In this document: positions 10,451 through 54,059 of the stretch, piece after piece
Position numbering within the stretch: the first letter of the stretch is position 1
Layout: every line of letters starts with the position of its first letter
Notes under the pieces: generated by a model
Databases searched by the model: none
What the model saw: the letters and a program-made list of their open reading frames with translations, nothing else
What the model was told of the DNA's origin: nothing
Source: Lytechinus variegatus
Lineage: Eukaryota > Echinodermata > Echinoidea > Temnopleuroida > Toxopneustidae
Assembly (NCBI RefSeq): GCF_018143015.1
Contig: NC_054740.1
Location: 14,648,797 to 14,712,796, forward strand
Direction of reading: 5' to 3'
DNA length: 64,000 nucleotides
Translations under genes and position numbers: made by a program

Positions 10451-11180
10451 AAATGATGTTAAAAGATAGGAGTTGCTGCTACCCCCTGTTGTGGTGTTTG
10501 ACGATTTAAGGGGTGCAGGTGCTGCACAGTGGTTGCCGGGGCCAATAGTTTTGGTAGAAAGAATTTTTAAAGGATTCCTATTTTCTAATTTCTATTTCGA
10601 AAAATATATGGATTATTTGAATGAGAGTGAGTGATGATAGTGATTTTTTACCCCCTGCTCTAGCGACTGAGCTTTCGTGCTTCCCTCATGTGGACAAGAC
10701 AGGGGAAGCAAGGGTTGGGGGGGTGGCAAGATAAAATTGGCTATGCTCTCAAATTTCTCTAGTTCTTATTTTCACCCAACAGAGAGGATGGATTACTCCA
10801 CTCAAACATATAGACAAGAATAATGAATCAGATGTTTGTCTTAATTATTATTTTAATACAATTTTATCATGTAGTTGAAAAGAAATTAATACATAATTCA
10901 CTCCAAGTTTCCTAGATGGTTTAATACCAGTTGTAAGTTGCATGTAGGCCCTATACAAGAAAATGTAGGCCTATTTAAATTCATAATTGGTATAAAATTA
11001 GACTGAAAAATCATCTTGAGAATCGTCCTTATTACAATCCTATGAGTTTTAAATCCTTGGATAGATGGAGTGATTGTGGATTATTTCAAATCTAGGATAT
11101 TAAATTGTTTACAGTATAAAAACTCTTTATTTCTGTGGAGTCAAATTTGACTAGGAAATTTGCAAGCTGTGCATGGGAGT

Positions 11181-11283
11181 CAGTGGCGGACTGTGGCCGG
11201 AGGAGACAAAGCAATGGAGGGGCAACAATGCTGTGCCCCTCCCCTCCAATGCTTTGTCTCCTCCGGGTCACGGTCCGCCACTG
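11181..11283. mobile_element. hAT-type mini-MITE, copy 1 (103 bp)
   Basis: Begins CAGTGGCGGAC and ends GTCCGCCACTG. The arms pair over most of the length (GGAGGAGACAAAGCAATGGA against TCCAATGCTTTGTCTCCTCC). An exact 8-bp duplication ATGGGAGT flanks it at 11173-11180 and 11284-11291, which matches hAT-type insertion. A sister copy lies at 56899-57012. Confidence 0.9.
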
Positions 11284-11700
11284 ATGGGAGTCGACACTGT
11301 TTCGAGTCAAAGTTACTTGTTTCTGAGTCAAATATTGACTAAAAATTGAGTGATACTTTTGCTGATGCCACTCCACTCTTGAGTTAATTTCATTTGAAAT
11401 CTGACTCAATTCAAATAGGAATAGATTTGACTCCCTACTGGCACTGGTGAGAGTCAAACTTGACTCAAAGAAATAAGAGTGTATACATGTACATGATCTG
11501 ACATTCATAATACACTCTAAAAAGATGCAGATATTGCTTATTCAAAAATATTTTCACTTTCAATTTTAAGAAATAACAAGTAAATCTATCACAGTATACA
11601 TATAAGCAGTCAGGGGCGGAGCCACAGAGAGGTTGGGGACACGCCCCCACATTGTGAAAGGGGGGGCGGGGAGGATAGAAGTGATAAAGTAAATGATTAA

Positions 11701-12214
11701 AGGGATGCTCTAGGTTGAAAATAATATGATTTAATCTGATAAAGAAAAATCAGACAAACAAAATACTGAAAATTTGATCAAAATCGGACAAGGAATAAAG
11801 TTACGGCATTTTAAAGATTTGAATTATTCTGATGAAACAGTTCCAGGCATGTTTCATGATTATTCAGTGAGCAAATTGATGATGTAATATCCCCAATTGT
11901 TATTTTGTATTTTATTTTATGAAATTAGGTTTATTCAATTTTTTTCTACCAAGAACTGAAAAAATCGGATTGAAAACTGATTTAATACATTAGATATTCA
12001 TTGCTGCAATTTATTTTCATTATAAAGGAGACACGTTCTTCAAACAAGTATGAAAAAATGAAACAATTACGATTTAATGATGATGTGCATATTTTCACAA
12101 AATATTGCTAAACTTTAAAATTCAATAACTTTGTTCCGATTTTGATGAAATTTTCAGCATTTTGCTTTGTGAATTTTACTTTATTTAGATTTAGATATTT
12201 TCAGCCTGGACCAT
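11701..12214. mobile_element. Foldback MITE with TTAA flanks
   Basis: The left arm contains AATTTGATCAAAATCGGACAAGG; the right arm contains the inverse type CCGATTTTGATGAAATTTTC. The ends AGGGATGCTCTAGGTTGAAAATA and TATTTTCAGCCTGGACCAT are inverted relatives. TTAA stands immediately outside both ends (11697-11700 and 12215-12218), as for piggyBac-type target sites. No coding capacity is seen. Foldbacks at about 15210-15800 and 46029-46613 share the CAAAATCGG...AAGTTAT motif. Confidence 0.7.
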
Positions 12215-12327
12215 TTAAGAAATGATGTCAGAAACAGAAGAAGGCAATGTAATCAATCTCAAGCGTTTTGAACACTCTCTCCAAAAAACTTTGGCCGATG
12301 TGTGTAGTAATATGTCAAGAAGAGTAA

Positions 12328-12706
12328 ATTGCCAATTCGTCTACTGCAAACTCATCCACTCACAACATGGTCTGCATTCGTTTAGTCTAATTTATCAATC
12401 AATATTTCGTCTAACAACAATTTGGTCCAATTATCACTTCGTCTACGACCTTTTCGTCTCATAACCAGTTGGTCTAATATCCATTTTAATTTCATTCATC
12501 TTGCACTATGAACACTTATTCCAATTTGACCAAATGGTATATGGACTAAATGGCTATTGGGCCAACTGGTTATTAGACAAGATGGTGATGAGTGGACGAA
12601 TTGGCAATTAGACAATGTGGATAGTGGACCAACTGATGGTAGACCAAATGATAGTAGACGAGTTTGCAATTGGATGAATTGGCATTAGACGAATTGGGAA
12701 TAAGCC
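12328..12706. repeat. TCGTCTAA/TTAGACGA periodic foldback, copy 1
   Basis: The left half repeats degenerate ~18-22 bp units containing TCGTCTAN or TGGTCTAA (AATTCGTCTACTGCAAAC, CGTTTAGTCTAATTTATC, AATTTGGTCCAATTATCAC). The right half carries the inverse units (GGACGAATTGGCAATTAGAC, TAGACGAGTTTGCAATTGG). The two halves form a large imperfect hairpin. A second copy lies at 54118-54472. Confidence 0.8.
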
Positions 12707-13851
12707 GTCACAAAGTATACATGTATATAGCTTTCATTACTAAATGCATATTCATAAATTCATTTCCACCTATCATTATCATTATTACGCATTGTATATG
12801 ACATGTATGAGTTATCAATAACTTAAATCATTTTCAAAAGTGAGCTGCATGCTTCATTTCTCTAATTTCCTAACAAAGGGCTACCATTGATTATTTACGT
12901 CAAAATGTCTTAAACTGAAATCTACTCTACTTGCGATCTTAGTATTAAGCTTTTTTTATTTCAGTCATTTATATATTCATACAAATATTCATTACCAATG
13001 TATTAAAATGTTTTATTGCACATTAATATATTCCTCCATAGTCAAATATTTATACTCTAAAAAGAATCTGGAAGGGAAAAATCCAAAACATTGGACGATA
13101 TTGCTATTCTGACCACTGAAGTTGAGTGATTAGTTTGTTTCTCAAACATTGACTTGGTTTTGATAAACTATTTCATGTATTTTTTTATCGATGAACTATA
13201 TCTCTAATTCCGCATTGTCAAAATTACAATCATGACATTACATCATACAGATTTTTGTTTTTAAAAATATGTTTTCACACAAGAAATTCGATCAATTAGA
13301 CTACATTGATTTTGTTTATATATATATAAATCAATGTAGGAAACATAAAGAAACTCATGAGTAGTAATAACACAAATATATTAAATAGATCTTATAAAAT
13401 AGGTATTAATACCTTGAAAGACATATAAATAGTAGATTTTCTGACATAGGATGGGTTAATTAGCTTTCCTATATGCCATTATACCCATAAACCGCATTAA
13501 AATGAATATGCATATTCTTTCCCTATATGCATGAAAGAGTATAGGCCTATGGCACATTTGGAATATATTGACTTAACTTTCATAATTTCGATCACCAATA
13601 TTTACAAATGAAGTCAAAATCAAGAGATTTTCATTATTTCAATGAAAGACAGACATAACCATCGTAATGGTCAGATATAGGACTACTATTTTATAGTTGA
13701 ATACATACATGTAGATTTCGCGTTATGCAATATCATACACTTGCTGATAGTACTGGCTCGATCCCATTAACAAATCAGTTTATATTTTGTACCATTTCCA
13801 GTTCGGGATGAGATGAAGGAATTCCATATGCTTGGTTCATTCTTAACTTAA

Positions 13852-44514
<30,663 letters not shown>

Positions 44515-46778
44515 TTCCACCAAAAATCATTCAGACCATTCTCCTAAATATGAATCCTTCGGAGTCTTTGAAATACAGTTCCTCTTTTTCTCCAACATTA
44601 ACGATCAAGAGATATTTCAGATATAAGCTCAGTTTTCTTGTAAGTGATGGTTTCACGCTATAGGCCCACCATAACCTTCTCAGTCTAAGGACAATCATTT
44701 GCAAAGTTTAATGTCCTCATTGTAACGTTGACCTGCACTTATCCATTAATATAATCAGGTGGAGTTCTGCAGTGCACCTGTAAAAGAATTAATTCCGACT
44801 CTTCATGCAGTCCACTGGTTTACTGAGACTGATACACTCGGGCGAAATGAATAACTGTAATGCTATTCTTATTTAGTTAATGCGGTAGGAGTAGGACCGT
44901 TAGCGGGCGCTCTCATATGCATGCTGTAAAATTTTAAAGGCCTCTTTTCTTTCATCACAAAAGATTTTATTGATTGCTGGGTACAATATTCAAATGTATT
45001 GTTACTTAACTGAGGCTTTAGGTTTGTGTATGATGGTCATGGGAAAACCAAGAACAGGCGAATTTTGAAACATTGTAGTATGTCTGTCAGCCATAAACTA
45101 GAAGAGGGCTGGGGGGAAGGGGCTCAAAATTTCAAATGGCATTATCACACAACCCAGGCGTTAAGTCTTTGTATGATGGACGTGTGGGACGAATTCAGTT
45201 TTGGAACAGTATATGCCAAATATAAAAAAGTAACCGGAAAATTTAAGGACGGGGAAGGCAAGGATACTTAGCAGAACTTGAGCCTAAATAAGTAAATTCC
45301 GCTATTTGTATATATAAACTTTTGTCTGAACTTCCACTTAAAGTTTAAAAAGCCCTACAATAAATCTTATATGTATCCAAAGTCTTATTACAAATTTGTA
45401 TCTATACGCTTTTATCAGTAATTGCAGAATGCAGAGATGGATATTTCTTATAGATGACCCTTTCACATTGGTAGCGGAACAAAATTCTAAATTTCAGATG
45501 GACGCCCCCCCCCCTCTTCCCCAATGGTCGTAAGCTCAGACAGACGACAGGTGAAGAGATAATGTGCATCGCCTCTCAGCATTATGCCCCCCCCTCAGTC
45601 TCTCTCTCTGTCCCTCCTGCTTGCGATGAGTGGGACATTTCTTCTTTCCAGGTTTTTCACTGCTTTCTTTTCAGATGTATTACTGTCATTATTATTTTTC
45701 TTATTCAATTTCAAGTTCATTTTATTTTTATTTTTTACTTATTTTGCATTTATTTTATCTATTCATTACTCTGCCCAATCATTTACGCATTTCATTTAGT
45801 CATTATTTATTAATCAGGGGAGTCTGATAAAATAAATTTTATTTTGAGCCGTTTCAAGTTGCCCCATTTTAAAAGGTTAATGTTGAATCTTTTTTTTTTG
45901 GGGGGGGGGGAGGTTGATTCTTTGTCATTTGTCAAGTAGAGTAGTAGTTTGTACCTTTGCTCTCTTGAACGATAATGTTCAATTATAATAATTGGCTCCG
46001 ATATTCTTTATGTAATTCCCCTTTTTTTACAGGAAACCAAAACCCAAGAAGAGAAGCAATCTTATTGGAAAGAGTAAAATGAGAGGAACAATTTAAAAAT
46101 AGTTTCATCAAAATCGGTTATGAAATTAGCAAGTTATGGACGATTAAAAAGTCTTGTAGTACTTACTATGTAGATCCTCAAATTGGCAAACGTGCTCAAA
46201 ATGGCTGATTCTGTGGACAACTGTCCATTTGTTTTGTACACATATTTTCAGATTTTCCCCTTTATTTTACATTTTTCACATGATCTCCTCCTGACCTTGA
46301 CATATCTGGTGTGGATTATATTTTCCCATGACATATGCTGTGCTCAGAAGGAGGCAAGATGCAATTTGAAAGATAACGAGGAAAATCTTAAAATTTGTGT
46401 ACAAAACAAATGGAGAGTTGTCCACAAAATCAGCCAATTAGTTCACGAATGACAATTTGAGGATGCCCATAGAAAGTAAAACAAGAGTTTTCAAACTCCC
46501 ATAACTTGCTTATTTCATAACCGATTTTAATGAAACTTTTTTTAAATTGTCCCTCTCATGTTACTCTTAATTCCAAGAAGATTACTTCTCTTTTTGGGTT
46601 TTGGTTTCCTTGTATCGGTATTATAGAATTTACATTTGCATAATGCTGTAGAATGAGTTATCTATAAAAGCTCATGTAAGATTTTATGTAAAATATTTAA
46701 TATCATAAGGAAGATAATCTTGGTTCTTCATCATAGAAGAACTCGAGTCCATGAAGGGGAAACAAAAAAAAACTAGGT
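44515..46778. other. Spacer between the divergent Mesh-like and AGA genes
   Basis: Presumed promoter side of the Mesh-like gene. It contains a polypyrimidine/T-rich stretch near 45600-45800, G/C runs near 45507 and 45900, and the foldback at 46029-46613. No TATA-type or other core promoter element can be assigned with confidence. Confidence 0.45.
46029..46613. repeat. Foldback MITE with ~215-bp arms
   Basis: The left arm starts AGGAAACCAAAACCCAA near 46031 and the right arm ends TTGGGTTTTGGTTTCCT near 46612. Between them CATCAAAATCGGTTATGAAA and TTTCATAACCGATTTTAATG, and CAACTGTCCATTTGTTTTGTAC and GTACAAAACAAATGGA, pair inverted. The short centre is unpaired. No coding function. Confidence 0.85.
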
Positions 46779-46850
46779 CTCCCGTGCCGGGAATCGAACC
46801 CGGGCCGCGTGGGTGAAAACCACGAATCCTAACCACTAGACCACACGGGA
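46779..46850 (-). tRNA. tRNA-Glu (UUC)
   Basis: On the minus strand the gene starts TCCCGTGTGGTCTAGTGGTT (A box TGGTCTAGTGG), has anticodon loop TTTTCAC with anticodon TTC, then B box GGTTCGATTCC and CACGGGA pairing with the 5' TCCCGTG over 7 bp. The discriminator base is G and there is no intron. A T-run pol III terminator follows at 46773-46765. It lies 321 bp upstream of the AGA start codon, in opposite orientation. Confidence 0.97.
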
Positions 46851-47170
46851 TTGCCATGTATGACGAGGTGAATGTAAGAAATATAAAGCTTACATATTGA
46901 CATAGTGGATAAAAACGGGAATAAATATACCATGAAATTAATCTGTTTGTCTAAATATCATTATTTTCGAAAATTTAATGTGCCTGTAAAGAATATTTAA
47001 GCATTTACATCAAATGCTCAAGTTAAATAAATCTGACAATATCACATGATTACTTTTAGCAAGTCAGGTGACCACTCAATAACATTAGGCACGCACGTGA
47101 TCGACCTAGTCGTCGAGCCTAATGCCATGGTATACCGGTACATGTTGCATGTTGAAGGCCCTACTCGGAC

Positions 47171-50100
47171 ATGTCGAAACTCCCGAAAATGCATATATTT
47201 TCAGTAACTCTTCTTTTTCTTTGGTTAAACGGGCTATATTTTGTGGAATGTGGGTTGCCACTTGTAATCAATACCTGGCCATTTACAAACGCAACAGAGA
47301 AGGGTGAGTAAATATTTTGTTTGGACAGTGCCACAGGAACAGACACAGCCACAGACCACTCATTCAATGAACAAGGTTATAATATAGGGGAAGGCGGGGT
47401 AAGTTGTGACAGTTTTTGCTTTTTGCATGTTAGAATTGATATGATTAATAATCTTGTCGAAATAAGTACCTTGCTTTGAAATTTCATTCTTCTGAAATAT
47501 TTTCCACCTATATATAACTTTCTACCCCAACACTGAAAGTCATCGTGACCTTTGAAAAAACCGATGTCAAATGGCTCAACTTGCCCCATATATGGGGTAA
47601 GTTTGAGCCACCTTCTGGGGTAAGTTGAGCCACAAAAACTATGTACAAAATGTATGGGGGAGAACCAGCATGTCAATGTTTTGTTTAAAGTCTTTTCACT
47701 TGCTAATTCTCTATAAATACTAACATCCTGTAAAAGGAAAAGAGCAGTCATGTTAATTTGCTCCTTTCAGCCTGTATTTCAATCGATTTTTATGGTTTGT
47801 TTGTTTCTTAAGATACATTACCATAGGAATTACCATGGCTCAACTTGCCCCATGCTGTTTGGCTCAACTTACCCCAGTCCGAACTTAGTGCGATAATTTT
47901 GTATCCACACATTTATCATGCATCCATCATATAAAAGACTATGACAAGAATGAAGATCCATACCTGGACTAATAATGTTGTTATCATGTCTTTATTATAT
48001 TTAAAGACGTGTGTGTTTATAAAGCACTTACCTATTTCACACTCTTTTTTACTTTTTTGGCTGAAATTCACATTTTTCCCTCTAAAAAACTACTTTTTGT
48101 TTCAAAGTTGGACACAATGTGGTGGGGTTAGGGGTTATGCTATGGGTCATCAATACATGACACCACCACAATGTCTGACTCATTCATTATTGGCCTGCGG
48201 CTGGTGGCTCAACTTGCCCCTATGCTCAACTTACCCCGCCTTCCCCTAACCTTGTTCTCACTTTATATTATCTCCATGTGTGGCCAAATAAGGGTGGCAA
48301 TGTTTGGCTTATTTTCTCTTTTTCTTTGGGGTAAATGCTTGATTTTTTACACTGACAGTTTTCATTAGACCTGTTAATATTCATACAGCTTGTGTAGGCT
48401 CTTATTTAAATTTGATTCTTTATCTCATTATTTCTTAATTAAAAATAGAGATCAAAAAATGAAAATTTTCTTGCCATGTTACTTTCCACCAATAGAGGGC
48501 GTACACAAAAATATGCCCAATAATTCAAGTTTTTGAGCGCTCTGGTGAATGAAAAAATTAGACCCAAGTTACTAATGATAAATAAATTAAAACTGTATGG
48601 AAATTAGTAATTTTGGTCACAAAAGTGATATTTTAAATGATTTTTTTAAATGTGTGCTCAATACAGCATTGGCATACCATAGTCCTACCTGTAGATTCTC
48701 CACAGGCCAGATTATAGCAGTGAACAAGTGACACAGACCACAGTGGACTTAATCAATCATGAGACTGAGTGAGTGACGAACGTGTGACTTGAAATTTGTG
48801 AGCGTCGCCCCGAAGCTGCCCCGTTAGAGTAGACTACGCCTACGGGGCGTAGCGCAGACAGCTGGCAGCCGTCTGTTTCAAGGAGATTTAAAAAAAAGAT
48901 TTTTAATCCTCGTACATAGTCGGCTCGCGATCGTGCAGCATGCAGCCGCCATTAGCATGATTAGGGGGTTAACAATGCAAAATATCCACAAAGGGGCTCA
49001 TCGATTTTTGTCTTTAATTATCATAATCATAAAATTAAAGTTAAAGTCAGAGATCTGGAGTAGCCAGGCGGCTTCTAGAGAGTAAAAATCATTTACTAAC
49101 GTAAGCTCTCATACGAAGCCAGGTCTTCCTGGTCATTGACCCACACGACGGAAGCCAAAACCTGAAACTTTCACCCCCGAGATTTCTACTTTCATTCTAA
49201 AAGATCTAGCCCTAAATCATGTACATGGGATAAAACTTCATGTCCGACATTTCTACACTCTCGTTGTTATTTTTTGAACAGGAACTCATCAAAAAAAATG
49301 AGAAAAATATTGTGAAAAGACGGAAGAGAGTTGCCCGATGTTTACGCCGCCATCTTGCTTCCTATTGTTCTTCACCAACGTTACCGACGCGTGCGTCGGG
49401 TAACGTTGGCGAAGAACAATAGGAAGCAAGGATGTCTTTTTCACGATAAGGCACGTTACGTACGTAACGTGATAAGTGTGTCAAAAACAAAAAAAATTAA
49501 GAAACTAAGAAAGGGTATCTATTTCGCTAGGAAAATTACGTGTTTAGGGTCCAATTTGCGGGGATAATAAAACAAAATTAAAATGTTTTATAAGGATGTC
49601 CTTTTTGCCCCAAAACTTCGTGTTTAGAGTCCAATTTTCGCCTAAAGAGGGCGCGCGATTTATATCCATATCAGAGACACGACAAGGGAAAGACTAGGCA
49701 CCTACACTACTTCTACACGCAAATCGACGCAAGGCATTACGCGAAGTCCGTGAAGTGTCCAATCTTTTCATTGTATAGACTTTGGGATACCCTATACGTA
49801 TTATTGAAGTTCGTTAAAGCTAGACAGCTGGCAGCCGTCTGTTTCGAGGAGTTTTTTAACATTTTATTTTTTTTTATTTCTCCTCGTACACAGACGGCTC
49901 GCTATCGTGCAGCCACCATTAGGGGACTTGCAATGCAAAATCCCCCCGTCGGGGCTCTTCAATTTTTGTCTTTAATGAATAAAAATTTTGAAAGTTAACA
50001 CAACCAAAATGCAAATTCATATTCCCTCTTGGCATTAATTGCCCAAAAACGGAGAAAAATCAAGTTAAAAGGAACAAAAACAGTGACTTACCTCGGCTGT

Positions 50101-53100
50101 CGCGCAAATTCACTTCCCCGTTTTATCCGATCTTAAGTACCGGTACATACACGTATGGCCATTGAGTCCCCTGTACAGATCGCGCTAGAACTTCGGTCTC
50201 TGTATTTGGTAAGTGAAGCCAACGGAGTTCAGCTGAACAACCAACATAACAGAGACCGAAGCTTTTGGTCTAGTTAAAGTTTGTACTGCTGGTTTCTTTC
50301 CAGGCACGTATATTATTTTCATTTTTTTTTATTAGTCATCTTTTTAAATTCATTGCAAATAAGTGGTGTCATCACCAATAATATAATCTTTAATTATGTT
50401 TTTGAAGGTATTTCATTCATTGGTGCCCATAATTAGTAAATTAATCATGAGGATTGCGCATTCAAAGAATTTAGATACAGTTATAAAATTACCGAGGAGC
50501 TGAATCAAAGTTGTGAAATTATTAGCGCCACCAACGGGCTTCCTTGTATTTCCGTGGAAGAGACAAGCAAAGTCACTTTCGAGGCAGAGGTATGCGAAAT
50601 TTGCTTTTTTTAATGATTATTATTTTATTATTATTTTCATATTTCTTCAATCTATTGCTACTTACCGGCAAGAGCCCCGGTGCGTAGCGAGAAGGAGTTT
50701 CGGCAAATATTACTTCAGCAATGAAGAGATGTTTGCAGACTACTTCGAAATCCAGGGTCAAACACGGTCTATTGTACGAGGTTAGTACATACTAACCTCG
50801 TACAATGTGTGAGTGGTTAAGGGTAGGGTTTCACACGCCAATACTTGTTAAGGGGTGCATTTTCAGAATATGGAAATTACGTGTTTAGGGTGCTTTTCGA
50901 GACCCCATGGTCGCGCATGGTATCCACTCGTGAATGGAAGTGGCCCCCCGGGCTTTTGATACAATGTAAGTTCGAAGAAAATATATGTTACCGATGAGTT
51001 ATTCCCCAGGTTATTCCTAATTTTTTTAATTTTCTGCCGGAGAGGAAAAATGGCAGGAAAAGGCTTTCCGATTAAATTTTTGATATCCTGGCCAATCAAT
51101 GCGAGCGATAAGTTCCGAACGCACACTTATCTACAAGCGCAAAGCAGCGGCACAAATCACGATATATAGCGACTGGTAAATATGTCTGTAAAGATGATGA
51201 CGTCATACTAGATGGCAACTTACGTTGACCAACGAAAGGATCGAAGATGACAATGTTTCGATCATCATTTGAAAGGAATTAGCAGTAACTGTGGTCTACG
51301 GTACGATATTTCAAAATTTTAAACATATTTTCGTAAATATGGATGTGATTTCTTTTTCATAATGTGACATTTTATGTACAAAAAAATGATCAGAAAATCA
51401 GGTTTCCGCTAGATGTTAATCCAACGTTACTGCTAATACGTTGTCTGTACGTACGGGCCTCCAAGCTCTTCAGTCTATGTATTGGTGAGTGAGCCAACGC
51501 AGTTCAGCGGAACAACCAAAATACAGAGACTGAAGCTTTTGGTCTACTGACTGAGTCCTGGCTGTACAGATCGAGTTAGAACTATGGTCTGTGTAGTTTG
51601 CCTACCCTGTGTCTCATCATTATTCCATGTTAGTTGTACAATGTGGACTTCAATTTTTTTTTACATAAAAGAATGTTAAGAATTTAAGAGCCAGTAAAGT
51701 GAGCAGGGAAGAAATTGACTTTTCTAACTTGATTTCATTGTAAATTGCATGATTATAATGTATATGTATTGGTCTCATTGTAAAATGCATTAATAATAAA
51801 TGATGTTTATGTTGTGATTATAATAATTATGATAAAGATTCTGATAATCACTGTAAATGTATATCAATTAAAAATGTCATTACAATTTGTACATTTTTTC
51901 ACCTTGATACCTGGCGGGATGATTGTACATAGCATACTCAAATCCAGAAAGTTTGGGAGGATTTATCCCCCTCTTCCCCTGCCCCCGCCGTCTATGCCCG
52001 GAGCCTGGTCCCATGAGATTGACTTTTTGATTCATGTTTCCTTCAACTTTTCAATAATTTTTCAAATTTCCTGAAGCTTGGAATGTAATTAACAGAGGGG
52101 CCTCTGTACTAGATGCTGTGGAGGAGGGTTGTTCAGTCTGTGAGGTAGAGCAATGTGACTTCACTGTTGGCTATGGCGGAAGGTAAGTAATCATCATAAA
52201 TGAAAAAAGAAAAATTATTGCTGGTGGATGACCTCTGATTAAGGGATACTTCGCCCGGATGATATAAATTCAATTTTTTGATGAAACAGGATGAATAAAT
52301 TTTTTTTGCATAGAACGGGGTACGAAATTGAGGTGTCTGATTATTATTTTATATTAGATGGGTCTGAATGGAATACCAGAAATATTGCAAGAGGTAGGGC
52401 AGATATTTCCATGAGTTGCAGATGAGTGGAATATTGGCTGTAATTGGTGAAATATTTCTGGTATTACATGAAATATACAGCCATCCAATATAATTATCTA
52501 TCCCACCTCACCCCCACCCCCCCCCCCCCAATTAAGGGATAAAAATTTGATTGAGCAACTCTTACCAATAATATAGTTAATATGGTCTCACTCCATAATA
52601 TCATAGAGATGTGACTTACATGTAGTTAATTACATGTATGATGTCATTAAATACATGTTTCATTGTGCTCTATGCTGCGGATTGCATTGCTTTCTTTGTT
52701 GTACGATTTGTATATTTCATAATATCATGCGCGCAAAACTGATGAATAAGGTCTCATATTGAACAGCAAGTTTTGTACAGGAGCCTATATTTGTTGGATT
52801 CTAGTCCTCTTAGGAATGCACTCTCATATTGAACAGGTAGTTGATGCATACCAAAGTACATATACATATGTGTTTCTGTGTAACTGATAACACTGTATGA
52901 TATCCACTGCACAAATAAAGTCACTTACATTTTTTGAAGAACTTGTATTTTGGGGAAATTGTATCAAACGAAATGTGGAGGAGGCGCTTGTCTATGATAT
53001 CACAAACTTAAAACTTTGAAAATTCCTTTCTTCATTATTTTATTGAGGATTTATCATAGATTTGATATCAATTTCTTCAATTTCAGCTCTCATACTATTA

Positions 53101-53807
53101 GTACTGAGTGGGGATAATTTTATTCTCAGCTTTCTTTTCTTTTGTTTCTGTTTCATTGTAGTCCTGATGAATATGGGGAGACCACACTGGATGCTATGAT
53201 CATGGATGGGTGAGGAATAGTTTTAATATATTTTATGTATATTCATTTAGAAACATCTTCTTCTGTAAGTGCTGGAGTCACTGGACATTAATATATTGAA
53301 GTAGTTTCTTACCCCATATAGTAATAATGATAGCAATGATGATATCAATATAGTGATGATGATGATAATGTAAATAGTGATGATGAGGGTGGTAATGATG
53401 ATAGTTGTGATAAGGATGACATACATGTAACCAATGATGATTGAGGAGGGTGTTGATAATTATTTTGATAATTGACTATGGTGATTATTATGATAATGTA
53501 CATGTAGTACACTGAACCAAACAACATTTCTGTTGCAGTTACATGTGCATGTACAGATCACTCACAAACTGAGCAATAATGTATTTTGAATCATATCTTG
53601 AATCTTTAATGAAGGGATACTCATACAGTTGGTTCTGTTGGGGGACTTCATCGCATTAAGAGTGCTATTTCAGTTGCTAGAGCTGTAATGATGTACACGA
53701 AAGAGACTTTGCTAGTGGGAGAATCAGGTTTGTACATTATTTTGTTCATACATGCATAGAAGTATTATTAGAAGTCCTACATGTAGTCTTAGTAGTAGTA
53801 ATTGTAC

Positions 53808-53890
<83 letters not shown>

Positions 53891-53917
53891 ATAGTAGTAG
53901 TGGTAGTAGTAGTGGTA

Positions 53918-53984
<67 letters not shown>

Positions 53985-53998
53985 AAGTAGTAGTACAT

Positions 53999-54059
<61 letters not shown>

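Noticed and set aside
46183..46452. 89-codon plus-strand ORF
   Set aside because: Spans the loop of a foldback MITE; the reading frame is incidental.
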